A stretch of DNA of 29,375 bases, from NCBI GenBank assembly GCA_003427395.1, contig BFEA01000186.1, positions 306,051 to 335,425 of the forward strand, given 5' to 3'. This document shows positions 19,488 to 29,279 of the stretch, piece after piece. The position numbers were made by a program, and so were the translations under genes. A model generated the notes under the pieces. That model saw only the letters and a list, made by a program, of their open reading frames with translations, was not told the DNA's origin and ran no database searches. The number at the start of each line of letters is the position of its first letter. Position 1 is the first letter of the stretch. Source of the stretch: Chara braunii (taxonomy: Eukaryota; Streptophyta; Charophyceae; Charales; Characeae).

Positions 19488-19632
19488 CTATTCCTTCTTT
19501 ACCCTGGTCCTTTTTTTCCTTTCCTACAATCTCCGGTCACCTCACCCATCCTCTTTTCGTATTCTTGACCACCGTGCTTATTCCCATTCGCCACCTCGAC
19601 TGCTGCCATTATGCCCCTTTCTTTTTTGAATT

Positions 19633-20405
19633 CTACTTATGGTTTTGCTGACGCACATCGCGACCTCCAGCGCCTCGCCTTTCGCCTTCACGGCCTCCAT
19701 TGCCACCATGTCTGCCATTCCTGCGACCTCTTCCAATACCTTGCCCTCGACCTCCCTTGCTTGCTGCACTGCCCTGTGACGCTTGCTGTGCTGGTGGATG
19801 GGGCGACCCTATAAGCCGGGTTTGGTTTGTTGGAGGTCCAGGCGCTATCAAGTTCATTGGCGGGTCGACATGAGGTCCATATCGGCTTACAGGGTCTTGG
19901 CCACCTAGTGTCCAAGGCATATACATAGGCCATGGGCCCACCGGATTGCATGGCAACCACCACCTATATGATACCGGGCCGATCGGAGGGGGCTCGATTG
20001 GTGCAAAACTGCTCCCTAGCCCTTGTGGAGCAGCCGTCACATGTCGTGAACACTGCCCCTTTCCAGTACCTTGACCTCCCTGGGCCAGGTTTCTCGCCTT
20101 CCGCTGAGCCTTCGTCAGCTTAGGAGGCTCATGCTCCTCTGCTTCCTTAACTATATCCTTACCTCCTTCCCTCTCTTGAACGTCGAACCACCTTTTATGG
20201 ACCTTCATGAGGTGGGAAACACCTTGGTCGCCATCTATCTTCTCCTTTCCTTTCCCATCAGTTGGCTTGCTTGATGTTCCTTCCGAGATTTTCCGCTTGC
20301 CCTTTCTGGCCTCTTCTAGTTGTATCATCCTTTCTTCCAATACCCCCATTTGTCTCCGTATGCCACTTAGTTTGCCTTGTGTTGGCGCATCCCCGATTAC
20401 TTACA
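19633..20405 (-). pseudogene. C-terminal part of a gag-like protein, element 3
   Basis: Open frame beginning after a TAA at about 20405. A short coiled coil (GIRRQMGVLEERMIQLEEARK) is followed by a Lys/Glu-rich linker, a Pro/Trp-rich middle and a Gly/Arg-rich tail. This is the composition seen after the capsid in plant retrotransposon Gag. No CCHC knuckle and no pol follow. The first ATG is at 20349. Confidence 0.45.
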
Positions 20406-20410
20406 CAGGG

Positions 20411-20746
20411 CTACCACAATGTTGGCTCTGCATTCGATCTTTTGAAAATCTTACCCTTTTCCAGTTCGCCCCAAGTTCGCAATTTCAACATGAGGGTATA
20501 TATCTCCTCACTCAACTCCTCACAGACAAATAATGGCAACATGCTGCACATTGCTTTCTCGTCCCACCCCTTCATGAGGCTAAGGTTATGGTAGTTGCGC
20601 AGGAAGTCAGACAAATTTCTTCCTCGAAACAGCAGGGCCTGGAGATCTGGGGTCATCGAGTCGTGCACCGACTCATGCAGCAGCACCTTCGTGAGGCATG
20701 AGATCCTCCAGAGCAGGACCTTGGCCAAACCACTCTCTTCAACCAT
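20411..20746 (-). pseudogene. Gag-core-like fragment, element 3
   Basis: The segment LLFRGRNLSDFLRNYHNLSL then MKGWDEKAMCSMLPLFV and LRTWGELEKG resembles the start of a retrotransposon capsid domain (a substrate-length helical block with conserved W residues). The frame is lost after GELEKG, where the minus strand has GTAAGATT; the coiled-coil part resumes in another frame at about 20405. A frameshift is more likely than an intron. Confidence 0.45.
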
Positions 20747-20954
20747 GATGCTACAATTGGCCTGGCATATATGACAAGCAACGGAACATCAGTTTGTAGC
20801 CTGAGACGCTAAAAACAAATAGGGGTAAATAACATTGTCAATACTCAATTACACTAGCTCTTTCATTGCTCGTTTGACAAGGCTTTAAACTCCAGTTATC
20901 CTTGTTCTAACCGTCAGGGTACAACGAGGAGTATACAACCTACGCAAATATAAA

Positions 20955-21245
20955 TTATTTAAAACAAACTATAGATTGATAGCAGAAGTTGTTACAACTG
21001 TCTCTAGTCACTGTGCTCGTAGTCGATAGTAAGATAGTCTTAGACGAGCCTCTAAGAATTTCGGTCAAATGATGGACGAACTTACTAACTATAGAGGCAT
21101 CCGTTGCTGCTCGGAGCTCACTCCAATCTTCAACCTTTACATCTGGCTCATGGGAGCAGGCATAGGCGTCCACAATATTGGTCATATTTTGAAGCCCTTG
21201 ACTAGGGGGTAGACACCTTAAATCTACGTATCGGCCATATATCAT
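20955..21245 (-). pseudogene. Unrecognised ORF, possible part of element 3 gag
   Basis: 96 codons from an ATG at 21245. I recognise no domain; the central part (PDVKVEDWSELRAATDASIV and FVHHLTEILRG) looks protein-like and helical, while the last 20 residues look random. It lies in line with the other minus-strand fragments between 21803 and 19633. Confidence 0.25.
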
Positions 21246-21332
21246 CTCACATGTTTAACGCCTATACCTATATTCTCGCGTCCTCAAAGCGGCTTCTGTT
21301 GCTGCCTTTATCCTTGCTCGTCCCCCGAAAAA

Positions 21333-21803
21333 CTATTCTATGAGGAACTCGGGCAGGACGGAGCGTAACGGCGTTGAAGGAAGCACAAACTCTCTGACCC
21401 ACTTGACCTTTATATGGGTCGACACCTGCTCTTCTCCTTCATGAAACTTTTCCCTTGCCCATTCCGCCGCAGTTGCCTCAGTTATCCTAAAAGATTTTGC
21501 GAGCAGGCTCCCATGCCCAAGTGTCAGCTCAATCCCATACTTTACCCAAAATGATGATGATGCGTACAAAGTTACTCTCACGATCACACCGTCTTCATCA
21601 TCATCAAAGCCAAATTCAATCCAGACAAAGATATCAATACCTAGCGATACGCCCCACCAGGAAGAGATATATTTTTCTTCCTTGACTCGCCTTCGCAAAG
21701 ACATCTGGAGTCCATCCTCTCTCTCAACTAGCCGGGTCATATTGGGATTCTCCCCAGCATATGGCATCTTGACTTGCCTTTGTTTGGTCCGGGTTCGGCC
21801 CAT
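21333..21803 (-). CDS. Hypothetical protein, N-terminal ORF of element 3
   Basis: From the first ATG (21801-21803) 156 codons run to a stop at 21333; the frame is open a further 60 bases upstream. The basic N-terminus MGRTRTKQRQVKMPY is followed by a mixed region (WVKYGIELTLGHG, ITEATAAEWAREKFHEGEEQ). I recognise no family. Its place downstream of the PBS at 23555, in the same orientation as the gag-like fragments, suggests it is the first part of this element's gag. Confidence 0.35.
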   Translation of the reverse strand: MGRTRTKQRQVKMPYAGENPNMTRLVEREDGLQMSLRRRVKEEKYISSWWGVSLGIDIFVWIEFGFDDDEDGVIVRVTLYASSSFWVKYGIELTLGHGSLLAKSFRITEATAAEWAREKFHEGEEQVSTHIKVKWVREFVLPSTPLRSVLPEFLIE

Positions 21804-21864
21804 TACAAACAACGTCCAACATACACCTTCCGTTATTATGCTGAAACCCTCATACAATCTCACT

Positions 21865-23535
21865 CTTGAAGTTTAAACTTCGAGGTATCTTTTACTAAAC
21901 TTTGTTTATTCCAACGTTTACAACCATCCAACCTAAATAAAGATAATAGCAATAACACCTTGCAATAGTAATACCCTTGCGAATATCTAAACTCGTAACA
22001 ATTATTACCAATGAAAATGATATAGTACTTTAGTGAACGAAGAAACAAGCAGTAGTTATAACTTTAATGACCAACCAAATTTATATATATGCAACACAAG
22101 GACAAAGGGGCTATACTTATAACAAATAATAACATGCTATGATCAAAATGCAATTTGCCAACAATAAGCGCCCTCAGATACATTAACAATGAGAGCATTA
22201 AACTCTACTCTCTGGTGTTGACAGAAATGTATTGTGCCGAGGGGCAGCGCAATCCCTTTCAAAATGGATAACATCTTGAATTCCTGAGCCCTGCTCAAGA
22301 ATCAAGCCTCACTGCTTCTCCCTCCGATTCCAACATTTGTTCCTTGTAGACCCTTGTCGATAAAGTAGACAACCTCACCATACATGTTTCTGGGATGGTT
22401 TATCTCTTCGCATGCAGATGAACCCGCTTGACACAAAAATAGTTGGGGATTCACCCCCTACCTCTCTGTGGCATGTAGTAGCTTCCCTTATAGGCCATTG
22501 TCTAACAAGGCTCAAACACTTTCCTCCTACTCAGTAGTAGTGTAGTACCACAAATGATTTAATGACAACACCCCACTATGGACCAGGAACACAGTTCCAA
22601 CGTGGGTCTCACTACTACCTACAAGACAAGATTATAACTTCTTCAAAATCATCTCTTAGGGAATAATAACATAATTTGTTTTCCCAAGGAACTGGTCACC
22701 CCATTCACCTCCGTACTCGCATCAAACGTGGATTCTGTGTAGCGTATCTACCCCCTTCTTAAAAGATCAGCCCATGCATATGGATTCAAAAAAATTAGAT
22801 ATGAATGGACAACTCAGATTGACTGACTTTATATAAATAGATCCAGAGAGATCGTATTTAATATATAGGAATCAAGTAGGTAGGTTATGTGGCTAGTCAC
22901 AAATGAATAAGACTAAGACAAAATGACATTGGATACATAGTATTGCATGAGTCAACACTTGAATAGGCTTTACTTAAATGAATGTTAACGCAAATGGAAA
23001 AAAATAAAATCATAGATAGGCTCAAAGGTATAAAATGATAAACTTGAATTCTTAGTTAAAATGAACATTTATGGTTTCCTCTAGACGAGTTTTTTGGTGA
23101 GAGGAAAATACCTCTTCCTCACCCAAGTCATTTCCTATCGCTAGCGTACCATGGCGTTGTCATGACAACGTAGGTAGCTTAGCCACCGTGTTTCAAATAC
23201 CAAAGATCCTTGCTCGGACAACCGAACGTACAGAGTCGCATTAATTCAAACGATGGTCAGTCTAGGACATTTCATACGCATAGCTTCGTCCGTACTACTC
23301 CATGGCACCTTGATCCGTAAAATTTTAAATGGAGTTACCACTACTAGGTCCCAAAATACACTTGAATCCCTACCATACACCGTCATCCAATAGTGCAATC
23401 CCACTACAACCATCATCACATCACTCACTCATCACTCAATTATCTATCACCATTAATAAAGATTGTCGTTTCGCCTGGATCATCAGTCTGCTTTTAACCT
23501 GGGTTCGTTCTCTAAGGACCCCGGTAGGCAGCCGA
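21865..23535 (-). other. Long AT-rich leader of element 3, no gene
   Basis: Nothing coding is seen. It lies between the PBS and the first ORF. A perfect 16-bp palindrome (CGTTGTCATGACAACG) lies at 23155-23170. Confidence 0.35.
23155..23170. repeat. Perfect 16-bp palindrome
   Basis: CGTTGTCA followed directly by TGACAACG. Possible dimeric protein-binding site or chance. Confidence 0.8.
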
Positions 23536-23555
23536 GATCCCCGGCAACGACGCCA
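23536..23555 (-). other. Primer-binding site of element 3
   Basis: The minus strand reads TGGCGTCGTTGCCGGGGATC directly after an LTR end (...CGACA plus two bases). This matches, with one difference in my memory, the PBS (TGGCGCCGTTGCCGGGGA) of plant Athila/Tat/Ogre-type gypsy elements. It fixes the orientation of the element (minus) and the edge of its 5' LTR. Confidence 0.75.
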
Positions 23556-24014
23556 CCTGTCGAGCGCATCGGTCCCGCAGGGGGACCCTCCCGGCTGCGT
23601 CACGCAGGATTTTGCAGGACTTCGTCGTGGAGTGCGGGTTGCCGCTCCGGCCGAGTGCGCCAGCCGTACCTCTCGCGATCCCCTACGAGAGGAGGGTCAC
23701 GCAAGGCACGTCTTACCTCCACCTGCGGGAGTTGTCGCCATCCCTTGGGTGGGCGTATCCCCTCCGAGCTACCGAACCACGTGCGAAAGTTTTTCATATG
23801 CAATCACAGAGGTGGCCTGACCGAGGGCGTTTCTCGTTCGCTATAGCATAGGGGATACGCGTGGTCAACGCCCCTTAATCGGACCCGCACACGAATCGAC
23901 GCATTGGGGGGCTGAGGTCCCAAGCACGACTCGTCGTCGGTCGACTAGGACGGATCCTACATACCACACGTTACACCACAACACTCACATGCACGGAAGG
24001 ACATAAAACAAACA

Positions 24015-24560
24015 ACACAACAACACTCCTAGTCCGTTCAGTCTCCGACCCATAACCTTTTAAAATGGAAGTCGGTTAGGCATCACGTGTGAGACTTGAG
24101 ATAAAATCACACAGGCGCAGGGCTTTCTCATATCGACTAGCCATGCAAGCATACACAAGCAGTCGTTACGATGGAGTATTGTGTAGTACCCAAAATCATG
24201 CGACCCTCGATGATCTCGGGGGTCACATTTCGACACTTAAGTGTCGGCTGACGCGCACCTTGGAGTACCCAAAATCATGCGACCCTCGATGATCTCGGGG
24301 GTCACATTTCAACACAACAACACTCCTAGTCCCTTCAGTGTCCGACCCATAACCTTTTAAAATGGAAGTCGGTTAGGCATCACGTGTGAGACTTCAGATA
24401 AAATCACACGGGCGCAGGGCTTTCTCATATTGACTAGCCATGCAAGCATACGCAAGCAGTTGTTGCGATGGAGTATTATGTAGTACCCAAAATCATGCGA
24501 CCCTCGATGATCTCGGGGGTCACTCAAGTGTCGGCTGACACGCGCCTTGGGGGGGTTAAT
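24015..24560. repeat. 297-bp tandem duplication with three copies of a hairpin motif
   Basis: Unit 1 starts at about 24015 and unit 2 at about 24312; both contain CAACACTCCTAGTCC, AAAATGGAAGTCGGTTAGGC and CATGCAAGCATAC. A shorter motif, GTACCCAAAATCATGCGACC and on through TCGGGGGTCAC, occurs at 24186, 24265 and 24483 and can fold (GACCCTCG with CGGGGGTC). A perfect 14-bp palindrome GACACTTAAGTGTC is at 24232-24245. Confidence 0.9.
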
Positions 24561-25431
24561 CTCTCGACGCTAGACAACCGCCAAGGCGGTTAATCACCAC
24601 ACCCTCTTCTGCACCCTGTGGAGAGTGGGTGGTACACAGGTTGATACATGTGGTGTCAATCGTCTCTTATTATCGTGGAGACCAGTTCCACTATTCAGGG
24701 CGTGGAGAGAACTCAAGGGGTTTGACTTTGACGACTGCCACAGACTATAACGTCGAACTATAAAATTCTAAAAAACAAAAGGATAAAAGGGGAATCTCCC
24801 TTTTCTCTCAACACATAATCTGTTTAACCCTTGCACACGGTCACAATAGGCCACGCGAACACCGAACGAGTATATGTATACATATATATAGAAGGTTATA
24901 AATATGTGACGATCACTTTTCACAATCACAGTGGGACTCCTCTCAGCCATATATACTTAAGTGATCGCAGGCAGTCAAATCCAAAGTCCGAACCACCAAA
25001 CATACCTGCAATACACGGGGTCAACTTCAACCATTCTTTGCGCTCACACCCCTCGCTTTAGCCATACAAGCCTCACTCTTTGTGCAACTCTCAAAATAAA
25101 ATGTCCAACATCTTTATTAAATGACCATTCAAATAAACTCCGGGTAAAAACACAACGAAACAAATCAAACCACAGGGCTAAAACCTTTAGGTTGAGTGGC
25201 AAGAGTGGATTGGAGTTGAGTCGAAAATCGACGAATCGGCAACCGACTTGTTATCAATGATAACAGAAGATGATCCTCATCGGATCAAGCTAATACTAGG
25301 CCAAATCTTGAATCAATTTGAATAAAGGTGACCTGCAATGCAGCACAGGCCAGTGCCGAAGCCATGCTTCAGTGATCATGAAATAAGCCTATCTTCCTAA
25401 CTAGCCTCTGATGTTTATAAAAGAATGTCAG
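24561..25431. other. Unassigned, probably LTR interior
   Basis: No gene. It includes an inverted repeat AACCGCC-AA-GGCGGTT at about 24576-24591 and AT-rich sequence after 24750. Confidence 0.35.
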
Positions 25432-25632
25432 AAATTTCGGCAGTATATCCCTTAAACGAGGGCAGACTGTTGAATCCTCAGGTTTTAAAATACCTCCTTT
25501 AAAATATAAAAAATTTCGGCAGCGCTTCCCGTAGGAAAAGTGCCTTTTCAGAATTTTCAGGTGTTCAAAAATGACTAACTCCTTCAGAGCTGTAAAATTT
25601 CAGCAACGCTTCCTATAGGAACATGAGACTGC
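25432..25632. repeat. Three spaced AAATTTCGGCAG motifs, each followed by a hairpin
   Basis: Copies begin at 25432, 25511 and about 25595 (spacing about 80 bp). Each conserved box is followed by an inverted repeat of different sequence: CCC/GGG with outer CAGT/ACTG; CTTCC/GGAAAAG with outer GGCA/TGCC; and TTCCTATAGGAA. I recall similar TTTCGGCAG boxes in plant LTRs, without a source. Confidence 0.65.
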
Positions 25633-26020
25633 CAAGATTTATACAAAGCTGAAAATGCAAAGACCAAGTATAACTATACTTGGGACTTAACTTTTGACAC
25701 TTACGTGATAGTTAGAACCGGAGATAGTCTGCACGATCCCTTCTTGAAGATGGCATCGTGAGCTAACACCGATCCAACTCTTGTCAGTTCTATCTTATCC
25801 CAAGTTTTCCTCCCAGCATCCATCTCACCTACCTATAGCTCCAACACTCAGCGAGCATCTAAAGCAACTAACCTACTAAAAGAGAAGTCCCCAGAGATAG
25901 CCCCAAAAGCATACACAGGTGAGTGTGACAACATCTCTTGCCAACCCTCAGGTTCCTTTCCAGGTCACATAGTTCGTTCAAAAACCCTTGTTATTCTCTT
26001 CTACCCTTCTTTACATAAGA

Positions 26021-27640
26021 CATAGGATCAGCCAACTCAACTTATGATGTGACTGACCTGCCAGTTTATATGACTAGGTCACACCAACTTATGGTGCCCT
26101 AGTCTGGTAGCACAAGTGTACGTAGCGCATATGACCAAATCACACCAACTTATGGTGTGACCAGTTTCTGCCTAGATGATTGACATAAGGCGTATGACCG
26201 GGCCGCACCAACTTATGGTGAGGCTGGTCAGCCTGAACGCTCGGCATACACAAAGAACCGAACCTCCTCAACTTATGAGGGGCAAACCTTAGCCTAAACA
26301 AACGACAAAAGACATATGACTAGAACACACCAACTTATGATGCGCCTAGCCAAAGAGTGACATATGACGTAGAACCAAGCTACCCAACTTATGAGTAGTC
26401 CAGCCCAGCCTAGACAAAACCACATGCGCAAATGATCGAACAACCCGCAACTTATGCGTTCGCCCAGCCTTCGCAATACAACCATGTTCAACGGATAAAC
26501 ATAGGGCATAGAACTCACCACACCAACTTATGATGTGATTAGCCTTTGCCTGAACGAGTGATATAAGGCGTATGACCGGGCCGCACCAACTTATGGTGAG
26601 GCTGGTCAGCCTAAACTTTTGGCATACACAAATAACTGAGCCACCTCAACTTATGAGGGGTCCAACCTCTGCCTTAACAAACGATGAAAGGCATATGACC
26701 AGGACACACCAACTTATGATGTTCCTAGCCAGCCCACACAATGACGTATAGCGTAGAACTAGGCTACTCAACTTATGAGTAGTCTAGCCTGCCTAAACAA
26801 GCAACAAGCGCGTATCACCGAGCAACCCGCAACTTACGCATTCGCTCAGCCTCCGCAACACAACTACATTCAATAAGTAGAGTCACAATTTCTTTCTGTC
26901 TTCAGACGAGTGGTTAGGTCACCTCAACTTATGAGGGTCCCTACCCAAACATCGGTTATGTTTAGAAAAAGAAATAGCTAAGCTTTATATACCTCTCTGC
27001 TTTTGTGTTATCAGGGGCATAAGACCAACTACCCAACTTATGGATAAGTTAGCCTGCCCAAAGTTACCACTCAATTTTATACTCTGAATCTTATTTCCTC
27101 CTCTGCTTATCTGCTACCGGCTTATATGGCTAGATCTCCCAACTTATGGCGTCCAGCCTGCCAATGATATACATAGTATGTAGTTATATCAGATTATATA
27201 CTCAGGTTCCACTTATGTTCGCGGCTCATGACTTGATCACACCAACTTATGGTGTCACTAGCCTGCCAAAACAAGTAGACATAAGGCATAAGACTGATCC
27301 ACACCAACTTATGGTGGGGTCAGTTTCTGCCTAGACAATCGACATAAGGCGTATGACCGGGCCGCACCAACTTATGGTGAGGCTGGCCAGCCTGAACATT
27401 TGGCATACACAAGGAACTGAACCACCTCAACTTATGAGGGGTCCATCCTTTGCCTGAACAAACGACGATAGGCATATAACTAGACCACACCAACTTATGG
27501 TGTGGTTAGTCAGCCCATACAATGACGTATAGCGTAGAACCAAGCTACTCAACTTATGAGTAGTCTAGCTCAGCCTGAAACAAGCAACAAGTGCGTGTGA
27601 CTGAACAACCCGCAACTTATACGTTCGCTCAGCCTCCGCA
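26021..27640. repeat. Tandem array of 24 hairpins with constant AACTTAT loop and varying complementary stems
   Basis: The 7-nt loop starts at 26039, 26086, 26147, 26210, 26270, 26332, 26386, 26449, 26525, 26588, 26648, 26711, 26770, 26831 (AACTTAC), 26926, 27035, 27141, 27244, 27306, 27369, 27429, 27492, 27551 and 27614. Stems differ but pair: CACC/GGTG, CCTC/GAGG, CTACTC/GAGTAG, CGC/GCG, with longer examples such as ACCACACC/GGTGTGGT (27484-27506), GACTAGG/CCTAGTC as an outer stem (26072-26104) and CTAGGCTACTC/GAGTAGTCTAG (26760-26786, one G-T). Most units are followed by AGCC(T). Six-hairpin blocks recur three times (loops 26147-26449, 26525-26831, 27306-27614) with internal spacings near 63, 60, 63, 54-59, 62. 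No coding potential. Confidence 0.92.
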
Positions 27641-29006
27641 ACACAACAACAAATAATGTTACAATCTCATTCTGTCTGAATTCACACAGATGATCTGACT
27701 TTATCATACATGCTTGCCAATTTTACCTTTCAGATCATGTCCTGAATTCAAAACAAAGAAAGGCAATTAGCTTTCTCAGTCATATTTATAGCCACACAAT
27801 AGCAAAGGGCAATACAATTTAAGGGAAGGGATCACACGCGTAAAACGCGCGTTATACCAAAGTGTTCCCTGCCTCCAGAACCCTGCCTGGGCTCCGGGAG
27901 AGCTCCCACAATCGGTGGGTGGACCTCCCACAAGGTCTTGCTGCGGTCCTACGGGTTGCAATCCCTCCTGCCGCCTTCCTCTCATAACCTTGGACTAGAC
28001 TTAGAGTACGAAAGGCAGAAGGAGGGGTTTCAGACGCTCGAAATACAAGAGAGGGCCAACTCGACTTATGTGAGAGGGCCTTATAATCTTCAATCGCCTG
28101 AGGGCCCCGCAATGATGGCCAAAAGAATGCAGTGAAGTCGGTTGAGCCACGACCAAAACGCAAGTAGCACTTCCTGACAGTCTCTCAAGTTGCAGCAGTA
28201 ACCTGTTCGCAAAAGCCTGATCGCACTCTCAAACCGTCATACTCCAACCGCTGACCAAGGAGGCAATGCGCAGTACAGAAAACACACCGTTCAAATAGAA
28301 CACGCTTGCGTGCTCTACTTGAAACACAGTAATTGCAGTCGAGCTCAATTGGATGCTGCTCGCACAACGATTGAAAACTTCAGCAATACGGCAAGGTGTG
28401 GTCAATGCAGCGATCCGCCTGATACGAGCTCAACCAACAAGACCCAACATTTAGCAACACATGGACGTTGTTGCAAGCTCAGTTCTCCCACTGCGATAGT
28501 CTATTGCCACCAACAGCAGCCAACACAGGTCTCGCTGTCATAACAGCTTGAGCCAGCAATAATATCAGTGAAAACTCAATAGCTACATGGCTCACCCACT
28601 ACCCCTTCAATGCTGCACCAGCCTGAGAGAAACGGCAGCCTCACCAATAGTGCAAATAGCAAGGACACAGCAGTTTGGACCGGCAACAGTAACCTCAACA
28701 GTATGAACTCAGTAAGATCCTATTACGACAACAACCAAATACTCAGTGGCAACGCCCGGAAGTTGAACAACAGCTGTAGTGAAATCCGGAAGCAAGTGGC
28801 CACAACTTGATACTTACTGATCACTGAGCACCACCCTGTTGAGGTAACAGCAGCCCCCTTTGAACACGCATCAACAGCAGTGCCCTGTGGAGGCAGCATT
28901 ACCACAACGCAGGGTGGTGCACAGCGAAGGCGTAGCTGAAAGTACAGTGAACACACAGGCAGTGTCCTTATCTTTTTAGGACTGCTGAAGAAAGGATCGT
29001 TATAGA
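27641..29006. other. Unassigned sequence, no gene recognised
   Basis: Open frames here are short and compositionally biased (CAG/CAA-rich at 28160-28920). One outlying, diverged hairpin of the array type is at about 28050-28082 (GGCC, ACTC, then GACTTAT, GAG, GGCC). It may contain the right end of element 3's LTR. Confidence 0.4.
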
Positions 29007-29020
29007 GGGTTTAGGGTTTA
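29007..29020 (+). promoter_or_regulatory. Telo-box / interstitial telomere-like motif
   Basis: GGGTTTAGGGTTTA contains one full and one partial plant telomere unit (TTTAGGG). Such telo-boxes are common in plant promoters. It is about 260 bp upstream of the U2 start. Confidence 0.45.
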
Positions 29021-29153
29021 AGGTTTTTGTGGGCAATACATAGGTATGTAGAAATAGTGGGCGAGCTCTTTCTAGGAGAAATAGCACTATCTAGCAGAAC
29101 TGGTTTTCAGATCTGAGAGGAAAGAGAGAGCCATGGCAACCTGACAGTCAATC

Positions 29154-29170
29154 CTCCACCAAAGGTGGAG
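29154..29170. repeat. 7-bp hairpin upstream of U2
   Basis: CTCCACC and GGTGGAG around AAA. Role unknown. Confidence 0.6.
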
Positions 29171-29231
29171 CAATCAATGCTGCTCAGGGGTCCTTCGGCC
29201 GAACGGAAGGAAGCGTGGGTGTCTTTTGTGA

Positions 29232-29245
29232 TATAATGTATATTT
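29232..29245 (+). promoter_or_regulatory. TATA-like element of the U2 gene
   Basis: TATAATGTATATTT lies 35-48 bases before the U2 start, close to the usual -30 TATA of plant snRNA genes. I see no convincing plant USE (RTCCCACATCG); the best partial match is GTCCTTCGGCC near 29190. Confidence 0.5.
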
Positions 29246-29279
29246 TGACTTGCCGGGGGAATAGGAACCGGACTGACGC

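Larger units (their letters stand above)
23558..25640 (-). repeat. 5' LTR of element 3 (right end not located)
   Basis: The LTR starts on the plus strand at TGTCGAGC, two bases from the PBS. The first 350 bases are GC-rich with local hairpins (GGTCCC and GGGACC at 23571-23587). The LTR holds a 297-bp tandem duplication and a group of hairpin repeats. The other end was not found; LTRs of several kilobases are known in Tat/Ogre elements, so it could extend through the hairpin array to 27640 or beyond. Confidence 0.45.

Noticed and set aside
23329-23820. 163-codon plus-strand ORF
   Set aside because: It crosses the PBS and the LTR edge of element 3 and runs through GC-rich LTR; not a gene.
26021-27640. 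CRISPR array
   Set aside because: The constant part is only 7-9 nt, the flanks are self-complementary rather than unique, block order repeats, and the genome is eukaryotic.
26021-27640. Array of tRNA anticodon arms or tRNA genes
   Set aside because: The 7-nt loop recalls an anticodon loop but lacks T at the second position, and no acceptor, D or T arms or Pol III boxes surround it.
27852-28163. 103-codon minus ORF and other short frames at 27800-28960
   Set aside because: Biased composition, overlapping frames on both strands, no recognised motif.
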